In this document: positions 1 through 9,593 of the stretch, in pieces | Position numbering within the stretch: the stretch's first letter is position 1 | Layout of the letters: each line of letters starts with the position of its first letter | NCBI GenBank assembly: GCA_022641835.1 | Contig: CP048723.1 | Span: forward strand, 62,001 to 126,000 | Length of the DNA stretch: 64,000 bases | Source of the DNA: Petasospora fabianii | Taxonomy: Eukaryota; Ascomycota; Saccharomycetes; Phaffomycetales; Wickerhamomycetaceae | Reading direction: 5' to 3' | The notes under the pieces: model-generated | The model's input: only the letters and a program-made list of their open reading frames with translations | Told to the model about the DNA's origin: nothing | Database searches by the model: none | Program-made: the position numbers and the translations under genes

Positions 1-392
1 GATCAGCACAAGAACAAGACAACAACGAATCAGCCAGAGGAGTCAAAGGTGGAAAATGTGCGAGTCTGATAATGAGCTAGCTCTTCCTATACACAATGCA
101 AACCACAACGTATTGTAGTTATCGCATAAAGGCACCAAAAGGAAAGCGTAATCGAAGTCATATATGTATATATATCAATGAGTCTGCCATATATCATCGT
201 GCCAATAGTCCATCTCATCTACGCCTTACACCCGGACATCTTCGCGAAACTGGTGTTGCCCCGACGAAAACCTGGAGCTGGCGGAAATTGGGTGCATCGA
301 ACGATCAGCTCAAAGGTCTGGATGTCTCTTCATTATCTCGGAGTTGATTTATTTCAATAAACACTTTCTTGTTTGACTCTTGAACTATTACA
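1..392. other. 5' flank of the JmjC gene
   Basis: This stretch lies upstream of the demethylase start. It has several upstream ATGs with short open frames (for example at 96 and 180), but none encodes anything I recognise. An A/T-rich leader (ATTTCAATAAACACTTTC) sits just before the start codon. I treat it as promoter and leader sequence. Confidence 0.5.
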
Positions 393-2862
393 ATGACAGA
401 TCCAGCAGAGATTGTTGACGGTGTCCCCGTTTTCCGGCCGTCGATTGACGAATTCCGAGACTTTTATCGCTACATGACCTCCATTAACAAGCATGGGATG
501 AGATCAGGTATCGTTAAGGTCATCCCTCCAGCAGAATGGAAAGAGTCGCTTCCAAAACCTACACGTGAGCAGCTCATGTCTATCAAGATCAGAAACCCAA
601 TTACACAACACATCTCTGGAAGTGGTGGTGTCTTTGCCCAGCAGAATGTGGAGAAGGCTAGATCCTACAACATTGTTCAATGGAAGGCACTCAGTCAAGA
701 GTCACAGTATCAGCCACCTGCACCAAGAGGGAAGCCCCGTGCCTCAATAACCAGTGCTGAGATGAAGAAGCACAAACATATCCTAAACCATAAACAACTG
801 AATGATACGGCGTTGTTTGACGACTTTGACTACAACATTGACACATCAGAGTTTACTGATGAGCGATGTGAGCAGCTAGAGAAAGTTTATTGGAAAAGTT
901 TGCTTTACGCAGAACCCATGTACGGTGCCGATATGATTGGATCAATATTTGACGACTCTGTTAAGGAATGGAACGTCTCGCATCTGCCCAATGTGCTTGA
1001 CTACATGGATGAGAAGCTCCCAGGTGTCAATGATGCTTACTTGTATGCTGGGTTATGGAAGGCCACTTTTTCATGGCACTTGGAGGATCAAGACTTGTAC
1101 TCAATCAACTATTTACACTTTGGTGCCCCGAAGCAGTGGTATTCAATCTCACAATGTGACAAGGAGAAGTTTGATATCGTGATGAAGGAAACATTCCCGA
1201 GAGAAGCTGCCAACTGTCCAGACTTCTTGAGACACAAGACATTCCTTGTCTCACCGTCTTATCTCGAGGCTCGCGGGATCAAAGTCAATAAAATCGTTCA
1301 CAGAGAAGGTGAGTTCATGATCACTTACCCATTTGGATATCATGCAGGTATGAACTTTGGTTATAACGTTGCAGAGTCGGTTAACTTTGCCCTTGAAGAA
1401 TGGTTTGAGTTCGGGCTAAAGACTTCAAAGTGTCTCTGTGTTACAGATGCTGTTGGTATTGATGTTCCAAAACTGATAAGACGTTTCAGAGGTGAGCCGG
1501 AACCAGAAGTTGTTGAGGATGAAGAGGATGAAGAGGAAGAAGAAAAGGAGGAGGAGTCAGACGTCAAGCCACCAACACCATCACCCGAGAAGAAAGTTAA
1601 GAAGACAGAACCAAGGGTTCGCAAGAGATCTGCATCGTCATCAATATCATCATCATCGTCATCATCACAAAAGGAGATCAAAAAGCTGAAAGCTGACAAA
1701 GCATCAGCACCACAAGCACCACCTTCTCCACCATCAACGGTCACTAAGAAACATAAGGGCCCACAGTGCATCCTCTGTCCACATAATCTCTCAGATTCTC
1801 AGTTGACATTCCCTAAATTTACAATCATCCCGACAATTGAGCATATTGAAGGCGGGAAACCACAGTTTTGTCACTATCTCTGTGGTCAACTCATCCCGGA
1901 AGTGTCCATTGAGAAACATGGTAAGACCGATTGTCTCAAGCACTACCCGGAGATCCCTAATGCAAGAAAGAAACTCAAGTGTGTCTATTGTCATCAGGCT
2001 GGTGGTGCATGTTTCCAATGTGCCGATGCCAAATGTACCAGAGCGTTCCATGCTACATGTGCACTCCCTGCAGGTGTCTTCATAGGTGAGGAGAAAAATT
2101 ACTGCTGGTGTAAACTCCACAGAAAGAAGATAACTGAAGAGAAGGACAAAGATATGAAAAAGTGCTATATTGATGAGTTGAAGATTGGTGATTTGATCCA
2201 GGCAAAGCTTGGTGAACACTTCTCCGGTGTCATTGTCTCAAGAAATGATTCAGAGAACTCTTTCATGGTGGATCAGTTCCCAATCTCGGAGAAACAAAAC
2301 CTTTTGGAGATTCCAATGGATGCTGTTGAGATCCAAGGTATAAAGATCTCTAAGAAGAGAGATAGAGGGCGTCCAAGAAGTCATCAAAAGAAGTGGGATG
2401 CCACGGGAGACAAGATTGATTATTTGAACTTGAGAGATCCAAGATATTCTAAAAGAGTGGATGACTTCTTTGGACAGAAGTTGATTTTGGAGACGCTTCA
2501 GGTGACTGAGAGTGCTTCAAGTGAAACGGATGATTACTCATTATGGTACTATAAGCCAATGCTATCTTCGGATTTGAAGGCTAAGTACACGTCAGAAATC
2601 GACAGTAATTCTCCAAACGATCCAGGATCTCTGCAGGAAAAGAGATCACACAAAAAGAAGAAGACCACTAACTCTACCTCTCCAACGGCCCCAGTTTCCC
2701 CAATTGAATCATCATCAGATGAAAAACAACTCTTCTACCCTGCAAGACATGGATCGATGGCGAACCCACAAGCCCAAGACTACTACGTCAAACCAAATAT
2801 GATGATGCCACAGATGATTGCTCCAAATGGAGCATACCAACAACAACAACAACACCAACAAT

Positions 2863-2908
<46 letters not shown>

Positions 2909-2933
2909 GTTCATTGCTCCCAAGACGGCTTGA
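393..2933 (+). CDS. KDM4-type JmjN/JmjC histone demethylase with extended PHD finger
   Basis: Probable Fe(II)/2-oxoglutarate histone lysine demethylase (H3K9/K36 class) acting in the nucleus. A JmjN domain lies at about residues 11-53 and JmjC at about 195-365. The metal ligands H229, E231 and H317 and the 2OG-binding K247 are all visible, with the same spacing as in human KDM4A (H188, E190, K206, H276), so the protein should be active. An acidic and serine-rich linker (about 370-455) leads to an extended PHD zinc module (about 459-573, starting CILC), then a Tudor-like stretch (about 590-640). The tail is disordered, ending in Gln and then a run of His encoded by CAT repeats. No C2H2 fingers like those of S. 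cerevisiae Rph1/Gis1 are visible, so it is the ePHD form. Its 3' end has a displaced copy at 5722-6117. Confidence 0.9.
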
Positions 2934-3069
2934 ACAGCCACCACCATGTACTCATTATGAACTATGGATACTATCCCTTCAGTTCAACTACTGTGACTCC
3001 TGGTGAGTCCAGACATATGTGATCATCACTTTGATATACATTTATTTGTTTATGCCACGAATCTCATGA

Positions 3070-3363
3070 AGTGCCTTTGTCAAACACTTTGCCCCATCTC
3101 CAACCAAGAAAAACTACTTGCCAACTTTTAATGTCTCTCCATTATCGCAAGACTCAGATGACGATTCCAGAACGAGGCATTCAAAAAGAATCAAAGTTCT
3201 GAAGGAGTCCGAGACTTATGATGCCAATATTTTGTGTCTCGAGGACTATCTGAAGCTGGATGGTTCTGATAAGGCCAAAGATCGCATCTTCCTCATAAGG
3301 GAAGTTGATGATGTGAAATTGATGATCCAAGAGGCTGATAAGAAGCTCTCTAGTTTTACTTGA
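3070..3363 (+). pseudogene. 3' fragment of an unidentified gene
   Basis: An open frame runs from just after a stop at 3067 to a TGA at 3361-3363, about 97 codons, with no ATG until near its end. The peptide looks like the tail of a real protein: a basic/Ser-Pro part (SPTKKNYLPTFNVSPLSQ), an acidic SDDD stretch, a KRIKVLK patch, then a charged segment that could form a helix (LIREVDDVKLMIQEADKK). I do not recognise the family. Its left edge falls within a base or two of the right edge of the block that is duplicated at 5722-6117. This suggests that a rearrangement removed the 5' part. An unseen upstream exon is possible, but no branch site is visible. Confidence 0.4.
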
Positions 3364-3861
3364 GGGAAGGTGTGTGTTTTTTTCTATTTTTTTTGATAGC
3401 TTTTGAGCATTGTTGTTTAAACCATATAACAATTGATGTTCATATTCGGACACCGCAATGTGAAGAGATCCCTGGAGTCGAGCCTAAGAATGGACTCTAA
3501 TTCTATAATGTACACTGAGGTTACCACGTGAGGATAAATATCGCCTATTCATTCACACTGCATATGCGCATTTCCTTTAGAGTTGATGCCGGCATCGGAG
3601 ACGCAGCAGGAAGACGTGAGGGAACCGAGGGAACAATTCAAAATGGGTGGCAAATTACAAACAAATTACAAACAAATCACAATGAAATTACAATGAAATT
3701 ACAATGAAATTACAAACAGACTAAAAACAGAGATGGACAACTTACTAATCAACTGATACTAGTTACAAACCACATTACAAATACTTGCTTCCCCCCACCT
3801 CTGCCCACCATTTTCTACAATTGATTTCCCTTGCCATTCAAATATCCTAAACGCATTGACA
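3364..3861. promoter_or_regulatory. Upstream region of the first SDR gene
   Basis: A 498-bp gap containing a CACGTG E-box at 3525-3530, an 11-bp tandem array (listed separately) and a pyrimidine-rich stretch before the ATG at 3862. No coding sequence was recognised. Confidence 0.5.
3652..3717 (+). repeat. Six-unit 11-bp tandem array
   Basis: Six consecutive 11-mers read AAATTACAAAC, AAATTACAAAC, AAATCACAATG, AAATTACAATG, AAATTACAATG, AAATTACAAAC. The period is close to one helical turn, so any bound protein would lie on a single DNA face. The array ends 144 bp before the start of the downstream dehydrogenase gene. Confidence 0.9.
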
Positions 3862-4713
3862 ATGGGAAAGTATAACAATCAACCTCTTGGTGACCTTTCG
3901 GGTAAGCACATTCTCGCAGTTGGAGGAACAGGTGGTCTTGGCCGTGCCCTCACGCAAGAATTGGCTTCCCATGGTGCACATGTCACGGTTGTCGGGCAGA
4001 CTTTTAGAGATGCTGACACCAACAATGTCGACTTTGTTAAGGCTGATCTGAGCTCTATGAAGAACACAAAGGCGGCCACACAGACCTTGAAACAGGCTGT
4101 TGTTGACGTGGATGTGGTGCTCCTCACCACTGGTATCTTTGCTGCCAGGAAGAGACAGGAGACCAGCGAGGGGTTAGAGAAGGACATGGCTGTCAGTTTC
4201 TTGAACAGACTACTTCTTGTCGACACTTTGGGCTCTAGCTTGAAGAGAGGAACTAGGGTGTTTGTCATGGGTTATCCTGGTGACGGCCAATTGGGGACTA
4301 TTGATGACCTGAACTCTGAGAAAAGTTATAAGTTTATGGGTGCTCACATGAACACTGTTGCCGGTAATGAGGCTTTGGTTATTGCTTCCAAGGGCAAATA
4401 TCCAGGTGTGCACTTTTTTGGCTTGAACCCAGGATTGGTTAAGACCAACATTAGAAGCAATTTAGCTGGCCAAGGTTTCTTCTCCAACGCGTTGGAGTCT
4501 GTCATCAGCTGGTTCAATCCTACCCCAGAGCAGTTTGCCGCTAATGTTGCTCCAATTTTGGTGTCCCCTAAACTTGATGACCTTGATGGTGTTCATTTCA
4601 ACAGAAGTGGTAACCTCTTGGCTGCTAGTAAAGGTATGGATGAAGAGTACGCCACCAAATTTTTGGAGAAGTCTCGTGCACTCATTTCCAAGGCACTTGC
4701 TACTAGTACTTGA
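3862..4713 (+). CDS. Atypical short-chain dehydrogenase/reductase-like protein
   Basis: A 283-residue Rossmann-fold protein. The nucleotide-binding motif GGTGGLG is at about residues 21-27 (AVGGTGGLGRAL), and the NPGLVKTNIRSN segment matches the loop after the active site in SDRs. The usual catalytic YxxxK is not visible: the equivalent segment reads AHMNTVAGNEALVIASKG. Related fungal proteins with this NEALV/GLNPGLVKTNI pattern are known to me only as uncharacterised dehydrogenases, so the protein may be a binding or non-classical member. The first ATG in a good context is 3862; an upstream TTG at 3856 is not needed. Its promoter carries the 11-bp array. Confidence 0.75.
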   Translation: MGKYNNQPLGDLSGKHILAVGGTGGLGRALTQELASHGAHVTVVGQTFRDADTNNVDFVKADLSSMKNTKAATQTLKQAVVDVDVVLLTTGIFAARKRQETSEGLEKDMAVSFLNRLLLVDTLGSSLKRGTRVFVMGYPGDGQLGTIDDLNSEKSYKFMGAHMNTVAGNEALVIASKGKYPGVHFFGLNPGLVKTNIRSNLAGQGFFSNALESVISWFNPTPEQFAANVAPILVSPKLDDLDGVHFNRSGNLLAASKGMDEEYATKFLEKSRALISKALATST

Positions 4714-5610
4714 ATAAGCTTGGATATCTGCTCTTCAGGGGAATTGGTAAACCCCTTTCCGTTTCTATAACATGTTTTGAATTCTTTTTATTATCATACA
4801 CACTGACATTATGCTTGCATACCAACAGAGGATGTACGCCATAGCACATTAAGCTGATTAATGAGCACCTGGGTGAAACTTAACTGCATTATACTAGTAC
4901 TATGTTCAGCGTCGATAATTAAACTCAATTATTAAACGATCCAATCATGGCCCCTGATTACTCACTACTCAAGCCAGATCTAAGCCGATGCGGCTTAGAT
5001 CCCATCTGACCCATAATGCACCCGCCAATCAATCAAGGATGGTGCCTCCGATTTGTCTGGAGCTTCTATATGGCAACCGTGGCTACTAGGATGTTTCAAT
5101 AACGGTGTTATTATGTGTTTGAGGTTTTCAATTGAGGTGCCTGATGAGAAAAATCATGGATCTGACACTAGTTAGCAAAAATCTCTGGGCATTCAAAACG
5201 AACACCCAAGAGCATTAGATGTAATGCGGCTTTTCATAGACAATTATCTTTACTCTCCTGCATGGACCTACTTCTTTCTTTGGAAGATTTCTAGATCAAT
5301 TGATCTCTTGAGTATGGGAAAACACGGACAAATGCGGCCGTTGGATTGCATAACACCGTGAGACCTTACTGCAGTTTCCTCTTCAATTTTTTTTTTCTCA
5401 AATCAAAGGATGAGCATTACTTTGGTTCTTCCTGGTTATGTTCTTACATCAATTCGTTCCTACATATATGCCTATGCCTCTGCTGCCTCATATCGTTCCT
5501 CGATATATAAATCTATCATCGACGAGTGACGATCATGAGAGTGCTAATGAACTTCCAACTTGCATCACTTCTTCTATTACACTTGACATTTGTCGAGTCA
5601 TATATACTCA
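4714..5610. other. Gene-free stretch downstream of the SDR
   Basis: About 900 bp with no convincing gene. It has a perfect 10-bp stem hairpin at 4977-5001, several CGG/CCG triplets and a T-run near 5388. An ORF at 5438-5740 shows no recognisable protein features. Confidence 0.5.
4977..5001. repeat. Perfect 10-bp inverted repeat with CCG-N3-CGG centre
   Basis: The arms GATCTAAGCC and GGCTTAGATC flank a five-base loop, GATGC. The centre CCGATGCGG is an everted CCG/CGG pair, the kind of half-site arrangement bound by zinc-cluster (Zn2Cys6) factors. It could be a factor site or an RNA hairpin; no gene nearby decides which. Confidence 0.6.
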
Positions 5611-5733
5611 TCAAGACTTCCACTGGTTTTTGTTGAAGGCCTTCTTCTCAATTTTTTCGAGCTTCTCCGTAGTCTCTTCAGGAACCAGAGTGGGAGATAC
5701 GCCCAAGGTGCCAGTGTTAGAATCACTGGTCAT
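5611..5733 (-). other. Short open frame resembling a protein C-terminus
   Basis: A 40-codon minus-strand frame from ATG at 5733 to TGA at 5611-5613. The peptide is rich in Glu/Lys (EKLEKIEKKAFNKNQWKS at the end) and reads like the cytoplasmic tail of a larger protein. Its 5' end overlaps the left edge of the displaced demethylase segment. It may be a gene scrap, but a frame this short can arise by chance. Confidence 0.2.
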
Positions 5734-5886
5734 CAGATGAAAAACAACTCTTCTACCCTGCAAGACATGGATCGATGGCGAACCCACAAGTCCAAGACTA
5801 CTACATCAAACCAAATATGATGATGCAAATGCCACAGATGATTGCTTCAAAACCAGCAACAACAACAACACCAACAACATTATCGC

Positions 5887-5951
<65 letters not shown>

Positions 5952-6117
5952 CTTCATTGCTCCCAAGACGGCATGAACAGCGACCACCATGTACTAATTA
6001 TGAACTATGGATACTATCCCTTCAGTCCAACTACTGTGACTGGTGAGTCTAGACATAGGTGATCACCACTATGATATACAACACGTTTATTTGCTTATAC
6101 TACGAATCTCATGAAGT
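5722..6117 (+). pseudogene. Displaced copy of the JmjC gene 3' end
   Basis: About 396 bp closely match 2712-3070, the last codons and 3' flank of the demethylase gene. The first part keeps the parental frame (SSDEKQLFYPARHGSMANPQ, then QDYY[V/I]KPNMM). A frame slip follows in the CAA repeat, so the CAT tract, longer here at roughly 21 units, reads as serine. Similarity continues through the parental stop into the 3' flank and ends at AATCTCATGAAGT in both copies. With no start codon or upstream domains, it is a non-functional fragment of a host gene. Confidence 0.85.
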
Positions 6118-6372
6118 CATTGTTTTGGAATGAAGTAGACGTTAAGATAAGGTTGAGAAGTTCGAGATATATATGAGAAGGGATGACCAGCCCCGAACCA
6201 GTTTGGAAACGATGGGGACCCACAGCATTTGTGCTTGTTTTCCTACATTCTAAATACTTTCTGTGTAAATAGCCGCATTTATAGATACATACGTTCTTGT
6301 TCTATAGAATGTATAGGCAGATGTGCGATTTATCCAGTGTCTATACCAGGCTGATATTAAAAAAGCAGGGCT

Positions 6373-7116
6373 TCACCAGGCCACAACATCACCCTTATCA
6401 TCCAAGAATTTCCCAGTGTCCTCAATTTTCCAGTTCTCAACCAGCTTCAAAACGGCGTGGGCACTTTGCTCTGTAGTGATAGCCTGGGACATGAGCTGCT
6501 TGACAACTTTTGGTGGGAAGGAGCTAGAACTCTCCAATCCATTGAGAAACATATCGGTGGCAACCATACCTGGGTGGATCATACCAATGATGATGCCTTC
6601 TTCTTCAACCTCCATAGCGAGAGAGACAAGTATTCTGTTCAAAGCTGTCTTGGATTGACCATAGGTAGCACAATTTGGGATGTTGTAGGTGATGGAGCCG
6701 GCATTGGAGGAGATGAAGATGGCCTTCTTGACCTTGGAGAACTTCAAGAATGGGGCAACAACTTTGAAAACTTCAATTGGTCCCAGAGTGTTGATGGTGA
6801 AATGCTTGATCATCTCTGCGGTTGTAGTCTCGAGAACTGGTGTGTATTCGTTACCGTAGCCGGCATTGGAGATGAACACGTCGATGACGCGGGTGATCTC
6901 GGAGAGCTGCGAGGACAGCTCGGCGATGGATTCAGCAGACGAGATGTCGAGCGACACAATCTTTAGCTTATTGGAGGAGAGCACATTGAGAGATTCAGCC
7001 TTGGTGATGTCCCTGACAGAAGCGATGACAATGTTGTCAGCGTTCTTGAGAAGATCCTTGACGATGGCAAGGCCGATGCCTCTGTTGGCACCTGTGACGA
7101 AGTACGTGATGCTCAT
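6373..7116 (-). CDS. Classical short-chain dehydrogenase/reductase
   Basis: A 247-residue NAD(P)-dependent oxidoreductase. The cofactor motif TGANRGIG is at residues 8-15 and the active-site YGQSK at Y152/K156, followed by the IHPGMVATDM loop. Length and motifs fit the fungal ketoreductase-like branch (norsolorinic acid ketoreductase-like and similar yeast proteins); the substrate is not predictable. It diverges from the NADH dehydrogenase gene across a 681-bp shared upstream region and is unrelated in detail to the SDR at 3862. The start is the only ATG before the cofactor motif. Confidence 0.88.
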   Translation of the reverse strand: MSITYFVTGANRGIGLAIVKDLLKNADNIVIASVRDITKAESLNVLSSNKLKIVSLDISSAESIAELSSQLSEITRVIDVFISNAGYGNEYTPVLETTTAEMIKHFTINTLGPIEVFKVVAPFLKFSKVKKAIFISSNAGSITYNIPNCATYGQSKTALNRILVSLAMEVEEEGIIIGMIHPGMVATDMFLNGLESSSSFPPKVVKQLMSQAITTEQSAHAVLKLVENWKIEDTGKFLDDKGDVVAW

Positions 7117-7797
7117 CTTTAAAACTTGATGAACTTAGTAAATTAAATCGCATTGAGAACTCCTCGAAGAGCCCTACCGTCAACTCTCTTTTATAGTTCC
7201 TGGGATTGAGCGGGCTCTAAGCCAATAGATCATCACAATTTATAAGCCCGAGCCTATTTGCCGCAGCAGCCGTAAAATCCGAGCGCTCGAGACGGACGAG
7301 ACAAGGATACTATGGTAGTAGAAATGTTTATTGGGGTGTCGAGGGGGTAAATATTAGCTAAAGGTTGATCTAACACCATTAAAACCAAAGAAGAGACCAA
7401 ATAGACCCGGACATGAGCTTATCTATGGAGACTTCTATTGAATACGCGGTGCAAGAATACGAGAGCACGTGACTAAAGGAACGGCTGCCAACAGTCAAAC
7501 TCTTGAACACTCTCATGCACAAGTTCAGAGTACAGAGCCTGTAAAACCTTCATTGGGGGGAACCTTCCGTCCAATTGACACATTGAAGCCATGAGATGGC
7601 TGTCGTGGCAACAGTCGGTCAGACTTGTTGTCTATAATGGCAATTCGTAAGCAACAGCATGCACTGAAAAAGCAACGAAGGCTCTCGTATTCGTAATCTA
7701 AGACTCGCTTCTGCTTGTAAAAACTAGTTGTTGCCACTTTCATACATTCTTCTCATCTTGTTTTCACCGTCTACGTTCATCTGCCATCCTCAAGAAC
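7117..7797. promoter_or_regulatory. Divergent promoter, SDR and NADH dehydrogenase
   Basis: A 681-bp shared upstream region. A CACGTG E-box (7466-7471) lies about 330 bp before the NADH dehydrogenase start. A TTTTATAG element near 7190 could be the TATA signal for the minus-strand SDR. No coding sequence is supported. Confidence 0.5.
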
Positions 7798-9417
7798 ATG
7801 ATGCGCACGTCCACCCAGAGGGTCTTCCTCAAGGGAGCCATAGCTCCACAGCAATACCGCTCCCCGGCCCTGTTGCGGCCTCACTTCCCCATCTTGTCGC
7901 TTAGGGGAAGTGTCTCTCGTGCAGCATCCACTACTGTTCAATTACCAACCTCAATGTCATCCGAGCAGAACCCAGTGACGGGCCCATTTTCTTTCCACAA
8001 GCCAATGCGTGTGCTCGAGTCCCCAACCTCAAGACCAACCGTTGTTGTGCTCGGATCCGGCTGGGGTGCCATCAGTTTCCTGAGACATATTGACACCAAG
8101 GCATACGACGTCATAATTGTTTCACCAAGAAGTTACTTCCTCTTTACTCCGTTGCTGCCATCCTGTCCCGTCGGAACCGTGGATGAGAAGTCCATCATTG
8201 AGCCAATTGCATCCTTCGCCAACAAGAAGAGCGGCACCGTGACGTACTTTGAGGCTGAGGCTAGATCCATCAACCCAGACAGAAACACTGTCACTATTGA
8301 ATCCTTCTCTAACATATCGAGTACCAGCGGCGAGGGAGTCAACGTTGGTCTCAAGAAAAACGACATGGCAGAGATTAAGTACGACTACCTTGTCAGTGCT
8401 GTTGGCTCTGAGACAAACACTTTTGGGATTCCAGGTGTCGATAAGTACGGATGCTTCTTGAAGGAGATCGCCGATTCCCGGAAGATCAGACACAAGTTCA
8501 TTGAGGTGGTTGAGAGGGCCAACCTTCTTCCCGTTGACGACCCAGAGAGAAAGAGATTGCTGAGAATTGTCATTGTTGGTGGAGGGCCCACTGGTGTCGA
8601 AACGGCTGCTGAGTTACAAGACTTTGTAAGTCATGATCTAAAGACATATATGCCAAATCTTGCCAATGAAGTCCAAATAACACTAGTGGAGGCTCTTCCT
8701 GTTGTGCTCTCCATGTTCGAAGAGAAGCTCACCTCGTACGCAGAGAAGGTCTTGAAAGATACAACCATCGAGCTCATGACGAGAAGTTCCGTGACAGATG
8801 TTGAGCCTGACTATCTCGTGGCCAAGACCAAGAAGGAAGATGGTACCACTGAGGAGACCAAGATCCCATATGGTGTTCTCGTCTGGGCTACGGGTAACAA
8901 ACCAAGGAAAATTGTCACTGATTTGTATCCATTGATCCCAGAGCAGAACAATGCATCGAAGGGACTGATTGTGGATGGCTATTTTAGAGTCGAGGGAACA
9001 AGGAACATATTCGCAATTGGAGATAATGCATTCTCATCACTAGCACCAACTGCTCAGGTTGCCCACCAGAGTGCTGAGTTCTTATGCTCTTTGATGAACA
9101 AGATGTCCAAGATTAAGGGTTTCCCCGAGGAATTGAAGACCAGAGATGAAAAGATTGACATGTTCTTTAAGGATTCCGGGTTTAAACCATTCAAATACGT
9201 TCATTATGGTGCATTGGCTTACTTGGGTGCTGATAGGGCCGTTGCTAATATTACTTACGGTAAGAGATCCTTCTATTCTGGTGGTGGTGTCTTCACTTTC
9301 TACGTTTGGAGGGCATTATACTTAAGCATGATCCTCTCGTGGAGATCAAGATTCAAAGTGATGACTGACTGGTTCAAGAACGCAATCTTTGGAAGAGATA
9401 CTTTCAAGGAGTTGTGA
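7798..9417 (+). CDS. NDI1: Mitochondrial rotenone-insensitive NADH:ubiquinone oxidoreductase
   Basis: Single-subunit type II NADH dehydrogenase of the mitochondrial inner membrane, passing electrons from NADH to ubiquinone without pumping protons. The 539 residues begin with a basic, Ser/Ala-rich presequence ([19 protein letters not shown]). Two dinucleotide folds follow: VVVLGSGWG at about 80-88 for FAD and [12 protein letters not shown] at about 256-267 for [13 protein letters not shown] and the C-terminal [15 protein letters not shown] and LYLSMIL blocks resemble Ndi1 more than the external Nde enzymes, but internal versus external facing is a judgement. No EF-hand is visible. Conserved leucines are encoded by CTG here, which argues for the standard code. 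Confidence 0.88.
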   Translation: MMRTSTQRVFLKGAIAPQQYRSPALLRPHFPILSLRGSVSRAASTTVQLPTSMSSEQNPVTGPFSFHKPMRVLESPTSRPTVVVLGSGWGAISFLRHIDTKAYDVIIVSPRSYFLFTPLLPSCPVGTVDEKSIIEPIASFANKKSGTVTYFEAEARSINPDRNTVTIESFSNISSTSGEGVNVGLKKNDMAEIKYDYLVSAVGSETNTFGIPGVDKYGCFLKEIADSRKIRHKFIEVVERANLLPVDDPERKRLLRIVIVGGGPTGVETAAELQDFVSHDLKTYMPNLANEVQITLVEALPVVLSMFEEKLTSYAEKVLKDTTIELMTRSSVTDVEPDYLVAKTKKEDGTTEETKIPYGVLVWATGNKPRKIVTDLYPLIPEQNNASKGLIVDGYFRVEGTRNIFAIGDNAFSSLAPTAQVAHQSAEFLCSLMNKMSKIKGFPEELKTRDEKIDMFFKDSGFKPFKYVHYGALAYLGADRAVANITYGKRSFYSGGGVFTFYVWRALYLSMILSWRSRFKVMTDWFKNAIFGRDTFKEL

Positions 9418-9593
9418 GACTGGAGAACATCGGATTTATACATACAAGAGTTGGTAAATTAGTCCTACTGGCCAACACAATCAGGCACAGTCAAACATTA
9501 GCTTCGTCTAATAGATATTAAGAATAGTGAAACAGATTCAAAGAAATAAAAATAAAAACAGATTAATAAATAATTGAAGGTATCAAACTAACA

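Noticed and set aside
5438-5740. 100-codon ORF beginning MFLHQFVPTYMPM
   Set aside because: No recognisable features and it overlaps the gene-scrap region; probably chance.
7798-9417. Use of the CUG-Ser code
   Set aside because: CTG codons fall at conserved leucine positions (PLLPS, RLLR) in the NADH dehydrogenase.
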